From: Microvirga ossetica
Lineage (GTDB): Bacteria > Pseudomonadota > Alphaproteobacteria > Rhizobiales > Beijerinckiaceae
Direction: 5' to 3'
DNA: 64,000 nucleotides
Assembly (NCBI RefSeq): GCF_002741015.1
Contig: NZ_CP016616.1
Span: 107,501-171,500 of the forward strand
Position 1 is the first letter of the stretch. The number at the start of each line of letters is the position of its first letter. The position numbers and the translations under genes were made by a program. Below the pieces are notes generated by a model, which was not told where the DNA came from, did no database searches, and saw only the letters and a list, made by a program, of their open reading frames with translations. Shown here piece by piece: positions 1 through 9,027 of the stretch.

Positions 1-257
1 TGACACCGCCGTCGGACGACAAGCGCCCGCCATCGAAAGCGGCGGTGATCTTCTTGCGGCCCACGGCTGGAAACGGGAACGTTGCGGTTGTATCGTCCGG
101 CATGGCGGGTGTGGCAGCCTCGAACGGAGAGCAGGATCGGCTTCAGCAACCAAATCCTACGCTGCTTCAAGTGCTTAAGCTACATCCGCCAGCCCTCATC
201 ACTCTTCCGATGCATAAGAACGGCTAGATCCGCGCGAAGCGCCCTTCATAGAGTATA
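1..257. other. left edge, no gene seen
   Basis: No reading frame here has a recognisable domain. Short open frames exist on both strands but none carries a ribosome binding site or family motif. It may hold the 3' flank of a gene outside the window. Confidence 0.4.
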
Positions 258-312
258 GAGTGGAGCATCGGATTGACCCTAAAAGTGGATTCCACTTTCA
301 GGTCCGATACTC
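258..312. repeat. MITE-like palindromic element related to IS630 ends
   Basis: A 55-bp imperfect palindrome centred on GTGGATTCCAC and flanked by TA on both sides. The arms read GAG..GCATCGGA on the left and TCCGATACTC on the right. Its right arm closely resembles the right end of the IS630 element at 38.35 kb (TTTCxGGTCCGAxxCTC followed by TA), and its left arm contains GCATCGGA as does that element's left end. This suggests a non-autonomous derivative moved by an IS630-type transposase; the link is inferred from the shared ends. Confidence 0.5.
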
Positions 313-487
313 TAACGGCAAACGGTTGACTTCTCGGCCGCCAAAGTCATGCTTGGCACTGCGGGGCGAATGGTTTTCCCATCCTGAGGCCCCTTCCCGC
401 CTTCCTTGCCATCGAAGAGCTGATGTTGCCGGCATCCGACAGACCTCATGCGCATGCCCATAGGAGCGGGCGGGGTCGTTCCATGCC

Positions 488-1372
488 ATGAGGCCCCAGG
501 ACGATCTCAAAGGCCGGCATGTCGCCAATCGGCAGGGGGCGATCTACGCCCTGGCGGACATGGTGCTCGTCGTCACATCGATGGGCGTCATCAAGCAGGC
601 CGGCGCGACGATCCCTCCCGTACAGCTCGTATTCTTCCGCGCTATTGTCGGCCTGCTTTTGGTTGCGCCGCTCATCTGGCGATATCGGTCCGAGGTGTTC
701 AACAGCCGGCAGATGAGAGGCCATCTCGGCCGCGTGCTCTGCAGCACGCTGTCCTTGAGCTGCAACTACGCCGCCATCGCCGCCCTGCCCCTCACCCTCG
801 TCACCGTGATCGGGTTCACACGACCCTTCGTAATTCTCGGGCTGGCCGCCATGCTGCTGGGCGAGCGCATTCTGCCCCGGCACTGGATCTCCTCCGGCAT
901 CTGCTTCGCGAGCGTGATCTTCATGGTCAGCCCGAGCTCCATGAGTTGGGACTGGGGTCTCCTGGCAGCCTTGGGCACGGTCGTGTTCGGTTCGTTGAGC
1001 GTCATCCAGATCCGCCGGCTCACCGGCGAGCACGCCGTTGTCCTGATGGTCTTCTACACGCTCGGTCTTGCGGTTCTGACAGCCGTTCCGGCATCCCTGG
1101 TGTGGGCGTCACCGACGCCGAGCGACATTCCGAGCTTCCTGATCATCGGCCTCCTCGCCCAGGTCGGCCAATTCTGTTTCCTGCGGTCGCATCAGCTCGC
1201 GGAGGCGAGCATTCTGGCGCCCCTCAGCTATGTCGTGATCATTTTCTCCTCCATCGCCGATTATCTCTATTTCGGCATTGTCCCAACGCTCTCCCTGATC
1301 AGCGGCAGCCTTGCGATCGTCGCAGCGGTTCTTCTCGGAACCCGGGGCGGCGGCTGGCGAGGGCGGCGCTAG
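488..1372 (+). CDS. DMT/EamA family transporter
   Basis: A 294-residue, strongly hydrophobic protein with about ten predicted membrane segments, the usual size and layout of two tandem EamA repeats in the drug/metabolite transporter superfamily. The start is taken at MRPQDD, giving a short cytoplasmic N-terminus before the first segment (ALADMVLVVTSMGVIKQAG). Family members export amino acids, metabolites or drugs across the inner membrane; the substrate cannot be read from sequence. It is separated by 132 bp from the LacI-type regulator downstream, so it may be outside that operon. It ends in a basic tail (GGGWRGRR). Family assignment is secure, function is open. Confidence 0.85.
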   Translation: MRPQDDLKGRHVANRQGAIYALADMVLVVTSMGVIKQAGATIPPVQLVFFRAIVGLLLVAPLIWRYRSEVFNSRQMRGHLGRVLCSTLSLSCNYAAIAALPLTLVTVIGFTRPFVILGLAAMLLGERILPRHWISSGICFASVIFMVSPSSMSWDWGLLAALGTVVFGSLSVIQIRRLTGEHAVVLMVFYTLGLAVLTAVPASLVWASPTPSDIPSFLIIGLLAQVGQFCFLRSHQLAEASILAPLSYVVIIFSSIADYLYFGIVPTLSLISGSLAIVAAVLLGTRGGGWRGRR

Positions 1373-1430
1373 CAAGACCGTCTGCCGATGGAGATCGAGC
1401 ATTCCGCCAGCATCTGCGATCATGCAAATT

Positions 1431-1486
1431 TTTGCGTAAGCCAAAGTATTGCAATAAATGCCGGCTCGCGCAAAAAATTACGCAAA
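1431..1486. promoter_or_regulatory. inverted TTTGCGTAA boxes upstream of the LacI-type gene
   Basis: TTTGCGTAA at 1431-1439 and its reverse complement TTACGCAAA at 1478-1486 lie about 20-70 bp upstream of the regulator start, inside an AT-rich patch. LacI-family proteins bind inverted repeats and commonly autoregulate, so this pair is a candidate operator. No experimental consensus supports it. Confidence 0.35.
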
Positions 1487-1504
1487 TGAAAAGGTCGGGA
1501 GGAT

Positions 1505-2563
1505 ATGACCAGAGCGAGTCTCAGCCGCCGACCGCGCCAAACGGATATCGCCCGGTTCGCCGGAGTTTCGGTGAGCACCGTATCGCGCGTTCTTGCCAAT
1601 GAGCCGGGGATCAGCACGAGCGTCCGGGACCAGGTTATCCGCATCGCCTCCGAGCTCGGATACAATGTGCGCCCGGTGCCCGCGGCTCAGCCCCAGGCGC
1701 AGCGCTCCATCGCTCTCATTCCCGTCGATCAGGCAACGGAGGGGCTCGGGGTTTTCTACGAAGGAATCCTGAACGGATTGCGGGGCGCGGCTTCACGCCT
1801 CGGCGGAACGCTGATGCCGCGGCTCGTCCGCTCCGCGTCGCTGACCGCTGCGGATGTGGAACAGACCCTGCTGGAAACCGATGCAACGGACGTGTTCCTG
1901 GTCGGCATCGATCCGCCGGAAGATCTCTGCCTGTGGCTGACGGAGGCGAAGATCCCGACGGTCTGGGTCAATGGCAACGATCCCGGCCTGCGCTTCGACT
2001 GCGTGTCGCCCGCCAATTTTTACGGCGCGCAGCTTGCGACTCAATATCTCATCGATGCAGGCCATCGACGCATCCTTCACTTCACCATGTCCCATCGCCA
2101 CACGATCCGGGAGCGCGTGCGCGGGTTCGAGGCGGCAACGGCAAGCCATGGTGTGACGACCCGCATCGTTAGACTGCCTTCCACATCCCGGTCCAACGAA
2201 GCGGCATGCGAGGCGATGGAGGCGATCCTGGCCGAGAACCAGGGCTTTACGGCCGCCTTCTGCATGAACGACATGATGGCGGTCGGTGTCATGGAGGCGC
2301 TGGCCAATCGCCGTCTGTCGATCCCGCAGGATTTCGCGCTGATGGGATTCGACGACCTGCCATGCGCCGCAATGACGATGCCGCGACTGACGACCATGCG
2401 GGTCGATCGGGAGGCGATCGGACAGGAGGCTTATCACCTCATGCAGCGGCGCAGGGCCGATCCCGGCGCCGAGCCACGGAAGGTCGAGCTGGCCGTGCGG
2501 CTCGTGGAAGGCGCAACGGTGCAAGCGACCAGGAAGCCCAACGACGCTGAGCCTTCCGCATGA
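1505..2563 (+). CDS. LacI family transcriptional regulator
   Basis: A 352-residue protein with the LacI N-terminal helix-turn-helix and hinge (DIARFAGVSVSTVSRVL, residues about 14-30, then SVRDQVIRIASELGYNVRP), followed by a periplasmic-binding-protein-like sugar sensor domain (FCMNDMMAVGVMEAL and ALMGFDDLP are typical core motifs). It is preceded by GGGAGGAT at good spacing. The stop codon overlaps the ATG of the DUF2264 gene by four bases, so it is the first gene of the operon it probably controls. The effector is most likely a sugar or sugar acid from the pathway encoded downstream. It may bind the TTTGCGTAA boxes just upstream. Confidence 0.9.
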   Translation: MTRASLSRRPRQTDIARFAGVSVSTVSRVLANEPGISTSVRDQVIRIASELGYNVRPVPAAQPQAQRSIALIPVDQATEGLGVFYEGILNGLRGAASRLGGTLMPRLVRSASLTAADVEQTLLETDATDVFLVGIDPPEDLCLWLTEAKIPTVWVNGNDPGLRFDCVSPANFYGAQLATQYLIDAGHRRILHFTMSHRHTIRERVRGFEAATASHGVTTRIVRLPSTSRSNEAACEAMEAILAENQGFTAAFCMNDMMAVGVMEALANRRLSIPQDFALMGFDDLPCAAMTMPRLTTMRVDREAIGQEAYHLMQRRRADPGAEPRKVELAVRLVEGATVQATRKPNDAEPSA

Positions 2564-4425
2564 CCTATGCTCTTCGACACTCCAATCCGCTTGCCGGCAA
2601 TCCCCTCAAGACCAGAGAGGACGTGGAAAAGGCATTGCTGGACCTTTTCAATCCGCTCCTGCCCGCCTTCTCGGAGGGCGGAGCCCGCGTCAGCCTTGGC
2701 GCGACCGCGGCGCATTTCGATTTTGCGGCGGCAGATCTGGAGGGATTTGCCCGCCCGCTCTGGGGCCTGGCCCCCTATGCCGCGGGCGGCGGAGACTTCC
2801 CCCATTGGCCGCTCTACGCGAAAGGACTCGCGAACGGAACGGATCCCGAGCACCCGGAATATTGGGGCAAGGTTACCGACCGGGATCAGAGAATGGTCGA
2901 ACTGGCCGCGATCGGCTTTGCCCTTCGCCTCGTGCCCCAGCACCTCTGGGACCCGCTCGACGAACGGGCGCGAAGGAACGTCGCCAGTTATCTGCTGGAG
3001 GCCCGCCCACATCAGTTCGCCGACAACAACTGGAAATTCTTCCGCGTGATGATCGATCTCGGTCTCGAGCGGATCGGCGTCGACTTCGACCGGAGCCTCA
3101 CGGAAACGTATCTCCGGGAGTTGGAGGCGTTCTACCTCGGCGACGGCTGGTATCGCGACGGCAATGTCCCGCGTGTCGATCACTACATTCCCTTCGCCAT
3201 GCATTTCTATGGGCTGATCTACGCAGCCCTGGCGCAGAGCGATGGTGATCGGAAGCAGCGGTTCCGGGAATGGGCACGCCTGTTCGCACCGAATATCCGG
3301 CACTGGTTTGCGAACGACGGCGGGACTCTGGTCTTCGGCCGCAGCATGACCTACCGCTTTGCCTGCGCCGGCTTCTGGGCGGCCCTTGCCTTCGCCGACG
3401 AGGAGGCTTTGCCCTGGGGCGAGGTGAAGGGGTACTATCTCCGCCACCTGCGCTGGTGGGCTCGCCATCCCATCACCGAACGCGACGGCGTGCTCAGCAT
3501 CGGGTTCGGCTACGCCAACCTGCTCATGTCGGAAAACTACAACTCTCCGGGGTCGCCCTATTGGGCCTTCAAGGCCTTTCTGCCGCTGGCGCTCGACGCA
3601 TCGCATCCGTTCTGGACGACTGAAGAAGCGCCGAGCCCCGACTTCCCCGAGCCGAGCCCCCAGCCGCAGCCGGGCATGGTGATGATGCACACGCCCGGGA
3701 ATGTCGTCGCGCTCTCGTCGGGTCAGGAAAATCTCCAGATGCGATTCGGCAGCGAGAAATATGCCAAGTTCGTCTATTCCTCCCGCTACGCCTTCAGCGT
3801 GGAGAGCGACGAGCGCATCTACGAAGGCGCCGCTTTGGATGGCATGCTCGCCTTCAGCGATGATAACCGGCATTTCCGGGTGCGCGAGACGAACGAGGAC
3901 GCGCGGATCGCCGGCAACATCCTCTATGCGCGCTGGCGCCCCTGGAACGATGTGGAGGTCGAGACATGGCTCACGCCGGCGAGCCCATGGCACATCCGTA
4001 TTCATCGCATCAGGACGCCGCGTCCCCTGCATACGGCCGAAGGCGGCTTCGCGATCCCGCGGGCCGATGCCTATAGGAAGCTGGAACGGATCGAGGAGCG
4101 CGAAGGCGCTGCCTTGATAATCGGAGCGAGCGATTTCAGTGCCATTCTCGATGGCGGATCATCGGTGAAACGCCAGGGCATCGCCCAGAAAGCGCCGCCC
4201 AACACCAACCTGCTCTATCCCAAGACATTCGTGCCTCAGCTTCGCGCCGAGATCGGCAGCGGTGAGACAATCCTGATGACGGCGGCGATCGCCCTTCCCG
4301 CCCCTGCCGAAGCAGCCAGGATCTGGAATACGCCCCCTGCCTTCCCGCGCCTTGCCGAGATCGAAGATGTCTTCGCGCGTGGCAGCCAGCGCGTGGGTGC
4401 TCTCTCCTGGAGGATGGGCCCGTGA
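2560..4425 (+). CDS. DUF2264 domain-containing protein
   Basis: A 621-residue cytoplasmic protein without a signal peptide, covering the DUF2264 family over nearly its whole length. The N-terminal two thirds is alpha-toroid-like (PLWGLAPYAAGGG, HYIPFAMHFYGLIYA, FGRSMTYRFACAGFWAALAF are conserved-looking), the rest beta-rich. My recollection is that DUF2264 proteins are linked to a glycoside hydrolase family acting on uronic-acid glycans; this is not proven here. It overlaps the LacI gene by ATGA and the dehydrogenase gene by GTGA, so translation is probably coupled. Context with a hydroxyacid dehydrogenase, an isomerase-like protein and a solute-binding protein supports carbohydrate catabolism. 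Confidence 0.85.
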   Translation: MTYALRHSNPLAGNPLKTREDVEKALLDLFNPLLPAFSEGGARVSLGATAAHFDFAAADLEGFARPLWGLAPYAAGGGDFPHWPLYAKGLANGTDPEHPEYWGKVTDRDQRMVELAAIGFALRLVPQHLWDPLDERARRNVASYLLEARPHQFADNNWKFFRVMIDLGLERIGVDFDRSLTETYLRELEAFYLGDGWYRDGNVPRVDHYIPFAMHFYGLIYAALAQSDGDRKQRFREWARLFAPNIRHWFANDGGTLVFGRSMTYRFACAGFWAALAFADEEALPWGEVKGYYLRHLRWWARHPITERDGVLSIGFGYANLLMSENYNSPGSPYWAFKAFLPLALDASHPFWTTEEAPSPDFPEPSPQPQPGMVMMHTPGNVVALSSGQENLQMRFGSEKYAKFVYSSRYAFSVESDERIYEGAALDGMLAFSDDNRHFRVRETNEDARIAGNILYARWRPWNDVEVETWLTPASPWHIRIHRIRTPRPLHTAEGGFAIPRADAYRKLERIEEREGAALIIGASDFSAILDGGSSVKRQGIAQKAPPNTNLLYPKTFVPQLRAEIGSGETILMTAAIALPAPAEAARIWNTPPAFPRLAEIEDVFARGSQRVGALSWRMGP

Positions 4426-5435
4426 CCCGCACATACCGCGTCGCCTTAGCCATGGATCCGGCCCGAACGGACGGAGTTCTCACGCCGCACTTGCTGGATC
4501 GGCTTGCGACATCCTTCACAATCCTGAATCCCCAACCGCTTCAGTCATTCCATGATGAACGCGCCAGGGACGTGCTCCGGCAGACCGACATCCTGCTCAC
4601 CGGCTGGGGGTGTCCTCCCATCAACCGTGAAGTCCTGTCTCTGGCGCCACAGCTGAAGCTGATCGCCCATGCCGCGGGCACCGTGAAGGGTTTCCTCTCT
4701 CCGGACGTTCTCGATGCCGGCGTCGCGGTCACTCACGCGGCGGAGGCGAATGCGGTGCCGGTTGCCGAGTTCACGCTCGCCGCCATCATCTTCGCCAACA
4801 AGCAGGTTTTCCGCTTCCGTGACCTCTACCGTGCCGACCGAAGCCGCCAGAGGACATTTCCCCTCACCGGTCACCCCGTCGGGAACTACAGGCGGACGAT
4901 CGGGATCGTCGGAGCCTCGAGGATCGGGCGTCGGGTGATCGAATTGTTGGAGCCTTTCGACTTCAAGGTGCTTCTGCACGATCCCTATATCGGCGAGCAG
5001 GAGGCTGCGGCTCTTGGCGTGGAGAGCGTTTCTCTGGACGAGCTGATGCGTCTCTCCGATGTGATCTCCATTCATGCTCCTGCCCTGCCATCGACGCAGG
5101 GGATGATCGATCGCCGGCGGCTTGCTCTCATGCGGGATGGGGCGACGCTCATCAACACGGCGAGGGGGATTATCGTCGATCAGGACGATCTGATCGACGA
5201 GCTGCGGACCGGCCGCATCGACGCGATCATTGACGTCACGCATCCGGAGGTTCCCGGCCCCGCTTCCGCTCTCTACGATCTGCCGAACGTTTTCCTCACG
5301 CCTCATATCGCCGGAGCCATCGGCAACGAGCGCGAGAGACTTGGCGAATTCATCGTCGAGGAGATCGAGCGCTATGTCGGCGGCAGGCCATTACTGTCTG
5401 CGATCACGCCCTCTGCGCTGGAGACAATGGCATGA
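4422..5435 (+). CDS. D-isomer-specific 2-hydroxyacid dehydrogenase
   Basis: A 337-residue NAD(P)-dependent dehydrogenase of the D-2-hydroxyacid family. The Rossmann dinucleotide loop is GIVGASRIGRRVIE. The catalytic triad is represented by Arg in INTARGIIVD, Glu in VTHPEVP and His in LTPHIAGAIG. It starts with GTG overlapping the DUF2264 stop codon and ends in an ATGA overlap with the next gene. Such enzymes interconvert 2-oxo and 2-hydroxy acids; with DUF2264 and isomerase-like neighbours the substrate is probably a sugar-derived acid, but this is inference. Family call is firm. Confidence 0.9.
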   Translation: MTRTYRVALAMDPARTDGVLTPHLLDRLATSFTILNPQPLQSFHDERARDVLRQTDILLTGWGCPPINREVLSLAPQLKLIAHAAGTVKGFLSPDVLDAGVAVTHAAEANAVPVAEFTLAAIIFANKQVFRFRDLYRADRSRQRTFPLTGHPVGNYRRTIGIVGASRIGRRVIELLEPFDFKVLLHDPYIGEQEAAALGVESVSLDELMRLSDVISIHAPALPSTQGMIDRRRLALMRDGATLINTARGIIVDQDDLIDELRTGRIDAIIDVTHPEVPGPASALYDLPNVFLTPHIAGAIGNERERLGEFIVEEIERYVGGRPLLSAITPSALETMA

Positions 5436-6232
5436 CGGTCTTCCGGCCCGGCCTGTGCACCGTCACCTTCCGACAGCTGAGCCCGGAAGACATCGTTGCG
5501 CTTGCTGCGGAATGCGGGATCGTAGGCATCGAATGGGCGGGTGACGTACATGTCCCTGCGGGGCAAATCGACGTTGCGCGCCACGTTCGGAGCCTGACCG
5601 AGGAGGCCGGCCTCTCCGTCGTTTCCTATGGATCCTATATCGCCCCACCGAGTGACGACGAGCGTGCCTTCGCAACCGTTTTGGAAACCGCTCAGGCCCT
5701 GGGCGCTCCCAACATCCGTATCTGGCCAGGGACTCGCAATCGGGACTCGGCGACTTACTCCTCCGCCGAGCGGCGTCAGGTCGCCCAGGCAATCCGGCAT
5801 ATGGCCAGGATGGCCGACGATGCCTCCGTTACCCTCTCCCTCGAATATCATCCCGGCTCCCTGACCGATGATCTCGGTTCGGCGCAGCGGCTCATGGCTG
5901 AGATCGACGATCCCAACGTCTTTCTCTACTGGCAGCCGTGGCCCGGGCTACATCTCGAAACCGCGCTCGAGGAGATCCGCGCGGTCGGTCCGGAAACGTC
6001 GCATGTCCATGTTTTCGCCTGGGATCGCGAGAAGAATCGGTACCCGCTGGCCGACCGGAGGAATTACTGGAACACGGTTCTGAAGGCGATGCCGGAAACA
6101 CGGTGGCGAGGCGAACGCTTCGCCATGATCGAGTTCGTCAAGGGCGACAGTCCCGATCAGTTCAGGGATGATGCCGCCACGTTTCGTCAATTGTTGGAAG
6201 AGGCACAGGACCGACCGGCTGGAACGACCTGA
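5432..6232 (+). CDS. sugar phosphate isomerase/epimerase (AP endonuclease family 2 TIM barrel)
   Basis: A 266-residue single-domain TIM-barrel protein of the xylose-isomerase-like/AP-endonuclease-2 superfamily. Typical stretches are the N-terminal TFRQLSPEDIVALAAECGIVGIEWAGD, the mid-barrel LSLEYHPGS and the C-terminal HVHVFAW; the Glu and His residues in these are the expected divalent-metal ligands. It is the fourth gene of the LacI operon, starting in an ATGA overlap. It likely isomerises or epimerises a sugar or keto-sugar intermediate. Exact reaction unknown. Confidence 0.85.
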   Translation: MTVFRPGLCTVTFRQLSPEDIVALAAECGIVGIEWAGDVHVPAGQIDVARHVRSLTEEAGLSVVSYGSYIAPPSDDERAFATVLETAQALGAPNIRIWPGTRNRDSATYSSAERRQVAQAIRHMARMADDASVTLSLEYHPGSLTDDLGSAQRLMAEIDDPNVFLYWQPWPGLHLETALEEIRAVGPETSHVHVFAWDREKNRYPLADRRNYWNTVLKAMPETRWRGERFAMIEFVKGDSPDQFRDDAATFRQLLEEAQDRPAGTT

Positions 6233-6313
6233 CTTCTATAACAACGCCCGCCGAGGGGGATGCTTCTCACACCCTCGCCGCAGGTAAATCTGGGAAGCCC
6301 AAGGGAGGAAGTT

Positions 6314-7612
6314 ATGAAAACCTATGTTGATCGTCGTACCTTATTGAAATCTGCCCTGGCTCTCGGCGGCGCTGCGGCCGTCGGCAGCCCGAGCATGAGT
6401 TGGGCCCAAGGAGAAGCTGCCCGGCTGCGCGCGACCTGGTGGGGATCTCCAGACCGAGCAAGACGCACCACCGACGTGGGGAAGCTGTTCACCGAGCGCT
6501 CCGGCATTGAGATAGCCGGCGAGCCGGTCGGCGCCGATTACTGGGCGAAAATCGGCACGCAGATGGCCGGACGTAATATTGCCGACGTGTTCCAGCTGGA
6601 GCCGAGCAGCCTCGCCGACTATGCCGGGCGCGGTGCCGCGAAGGCCATGGACGAATTCGTCGGCAAGCAGCTCGACATCTCCACCTTCGGCGACAAGATG
6701 GTCGATCTTTGCCGGGCTGGCGGCAAGATCTGGGGCGTTGCGCTGGGCCTGAACTCGTTCTCCCTCTTCTACGACCAGACGGTCTTCGAGAAGGCCGGCA
6801 TCAAGCCGCCGACCCATGAAACCACCTGGAAGCAGTTCGCCGACATGGCGGTCGATCTCACGAAGGCGGTAGGACGTCCCGATTACTGGGGTGCCCCCTA
6901 CGGGGCCCGGTATCACTATGTCTTCGACGTCTGGCTGCGCCAGCGCGGCAAGCGCCTGTACACGGAGGATGCGAAGCTCGGTTTCACCGCGGACGATGCA
7001 AAGGAGTGGTTCAGCTACTGGGAAGATCTGCGCAAGCGCAATGGCTGCGTGCCGGCCGACGTGCAAACGTTGGACCAGAACCAGATCGAGAGGAATTCGC
7101 TCGCCCTCGGCAAATCGGCCATGGGTCTCACCTATTCGAACCAGCTCATCGGCTACCAGCTTCTCACCAAGAACAAGCTCGGGATCACGATGGTGCCTTC
7201 ATCCGGCCCCGGCACGAAATCCGGTCACTATTATCGTCCGGCGCTCATCTGGAGCATCGGCTCGACGACCAAGAATGCAGACAAGGCGGCAGCCTTCATC
7301 AGCTTCTTCGTCAACGACGTGGAGGCAGGCAAGATTCTCGGCGTCGAGCGCGGCGTGCCGATGTCGCCCAAGGTCCGCGAAGCCATCCTGCCCAACCTGA
7401 ACGAGGTCGAGCGTGCGACCGTCGACTACGTCAACCTCCTTGCGGACAAGGTCAGCGACTATCCGCCGCCCGTGCCCGTCGGAGCCGTCGAGTTCGACAA
7501 CAACGTCATGCGCAAAGTCGCCGATCAGGTCGCCTTCGGGCAGATCTCGATCGACGAGGCCGGCAAGCGCATGATCGAGGACGGCAATGCCGTCTTGAGA
7601 AAGGTGAACTAG
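6314..7612 (+). CDS. ABC transporter sugar-type solute-binding protein, Tat signal
   Basis: I place the start at 6314 (MKTYVDRRTLLKSAL), behind GGGAGGAAG, rather than an in-frame start 18 codons upstream. The product is 432 residues with a twin-arginine signal (DRRTLLKSALALGGAAAVG, then SWAQ), followed by an extracellular solute-binding family 1 fold (RATWWGSPDRARRTTDV, DVFQLEPSSLADYAGRG, KIWGVALGLNSFSLFYD). It should deliver an oligosaccharide or sugar to an ABC importer, but no permease or ATPase gene follows: the next genes are convergent secretion genes. It is the last gene of the LacI operon. Confidence 0.9.
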   Translation: MKTYVDRRTLLKSALALGGAAAVGSPSMSWAQGEAARLRATWWGSPDRARRTTDVGKLFTERSGIEIAGEPVGADYWAKIGTQMAGRNIADVFQLEPSSLADYAGRGAAKAMDEFVGKQLDISTFGDKMVDLCRAGGKIWGVALGLNSFSLFYDQTVFEKAGIKPPTHETTWKQFADMAVDLTKAVGRPDYWGAPYGARYHYVFDVWLRQRGKRLYTEDAKLGFTADDAKEWFSYWEDLRKRNGCVPADVQTLDQNQIERNSLALGKSAMGLTYSNQLIGYQLLTKNKLGITMVPSSGPGTKSGHYYRPALIWSIGSTTKNADKAAAFISFFVNDVEAGKILGVERGVPMSPKVREAILPNLNEVERATVDYVNLLADKVSDYPPPVPVGAVEFDNNVMRKVADQVAFGQISIDEAGKRMIEDGNAVLRKVN

Positions 7613-7628
7613 TCAATCGTTTTGACAA

Positions 7629-7663
7629 TACGGAACCGGCGCAATCCATGTGCCGGTTCCGTA
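7629..7663. terminator. bidirectional stem-loop between convergent genes
   Basis: A perfect 12-bp stem (TACGGAACCGGC, 7629-7640, with its complement 7652-7663) and an 11-nt loop lie just after the solute-binding protein stop and just before the end of the HlyD gene on the other strand. It lacks a clear T-tract on either side, so it may act with Rho or as an mRNA end stabiliser. Confidence 0.6.
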
Positions 7664-7674
7664 CAAGCTGATGC

Positions 7675-9027
7675 CTAATCCTCGCGGAAGGCGCGGTTGA
7701 AGCTGTCCATCACCGGCCGCAGCATGTAGCCGGCAGCGGTGAACTTGCCCGTCTTGATCAGCACCTCGACCGGCATGCCCGCCATCACTTCGACTCCCGG
7801 GAGAGAGGACAGCGAGTTCTCATCCAGCCGGATGCGCGCCGTGTAATAGGATCGCTCCGTGGCTTTGTCGACCAGCCGGTCGGCCGAGACATAGGTCAGC
7901 GTTCCCTGCACGGGCGGCACCCGGCGATGCTTGTAGGGCATCAGCCGGACCTGCGCAGGCAATCCCGGATGAACCACGTCGATGTCGTCGGGCCGCACCT
8001 GCGCGGTGACGATGAGGCGGTCATGCTTCGGCACGAGGTCCAGGAGCGGCTGGCCCTCCGCCACGACGCCGCCAGGCGTGCGGATGCGGAGATCGGTGAC
8101 GACGCCGTCCTCCGGCGCGCGCACGTCGGTGCGGGCAAGAACGTCCTCGGCCGCTTCCGAGCGCTCTGCGAGCTGGAAGACGAGCGCCTGGACGTCACGC
8201 AGGCTCTGGGCGATCTCGGTCTCGCGATCGCTGCGCAGTTTTAGGATCTGGGCATGGGCCTCTCCGACGCCCTGCTCCGCCCGGGCCATCTCCTCCTGCG
8301 CCTGCCCCCGCCGTCCCTCGATCTCGGCCTGCTCTCGTTCGAGCGACAACTTCCGCGGTTGGGCAATGATGCCTTTGGCGACGAGCGGAGCGATGGATTC
8401 CATTTCCCTCTTGATGATCTCCGACCGCTTCTCGGCTGCCGTGACCTGGAAGCGCAGGCCCAGCATCTGTCGCGAAATCTGCTGCTGACGCTGTGCCAGC
8501 ACGGCAAGCTGAGATTGGTAGAGCTGGCGCCTGCTGATGAAGATGCGTTGTTGCCCGGCCAGCACATCGGCCAGTGCCGGACTTTTCTCTACCATCTGCC
8601 TGAGCGGCAGCGGGAACTGGATACCGTCGCGCCCGTCGCGCTCGGCCAGGAGCCGCGCCTCGCGGGCCTGGGCCTCGCGGAGCTGCCCCTGGAGCGCCTG
8701 CGCCGTGGCCCGTGCCCTGGTGTCGTCGAGCCGGACCAGGGGCTGGCCCACCGTGACGGCATCGCCGTCCTTCACGAGGATCTTGGCGACGATGCCGCCT
8801 TCGAGGTGCTGCACCGTCTTGCGGCTGGTCTCAGCCTCGACCGATCCGGCGGCGATGGCAGCGCTTTCCAAAGGTGCCGTGACCGACCACGCGCCAAATC
8901 CCCCGATGAACACGGCCACAAGTCCGAAAGCCGCGCCGGCAAGCCAGACGATCCTCCGGAACGGTGTCGCCGGCGGGGGCGGCAGCACATCGGACAGGTC
9001 GATGACGGGAGATGTCTTGGCCATCAC
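7675..9027 (-). CDS. type I secretion periplasmic adaptor (HlyD/PrsE family)
   Basis: A 450-residue membrane fusion protein. A short cytoplasmic N-terminus precedes one membrane segment (IVWLAGAAFGLVAVFIGGF, about residues 29-47). Then come a lipoyl-like half (VKDGDAVTVGQPLVRLDDT), a long alpha-hairpin coiled coil (about 105-290) and a beta-barrel C-terminus (VRAPEDGVVTDLRI, GLPAQVRLMPYKHRR). The start codon overlaps the ATPase stop, so the two are co-translated. It links the inner-membrane ABC exporter to a TolC-like outer-membrane channel, which is not encoded in this window. The upstream Gly/Asp-repeat protein is its likely cargo. Confidence 0.93.
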   Translation of the reverse strand: MMAKTSPVIDLSDVLPPPPATPFRRIVWLAGAAFGLVAVFIGGFGAWSVTAPLESAAIAAGSVEAETSRKTVQHLEGGIVAKILVKDGDAVTVGQPLVRLDDTRARATAQALQGQLREAQAREARLLAERDGRDGIQFPLPLRQMVEKSPALADVLAGQQRIFISRRQLYQSQLAVLAQRQQQISRQMLGLRFQVTAAEKRSEIIKREMESIAPLVAKGIIAQPRKLSLEREQAEIEGRRGQAQEEMARAEQGVGEAHAQILKLRSDRETEIAQSLRDVQALVFQLAERSEAAEDVLARTDVRAPEDGVVTDLRIRTPGGVVAEGQPLLDLVPKHDRLIVTAQVRPDDIDVVHPGLPAQVRLMPYKHRRVPPVQGTLTYVSADRLVDKATERSYYTARIRLDENSLSSLPGVEVMAGMPVEVLIKTGKFTAAGYMLRPVMDSFNRAFRED

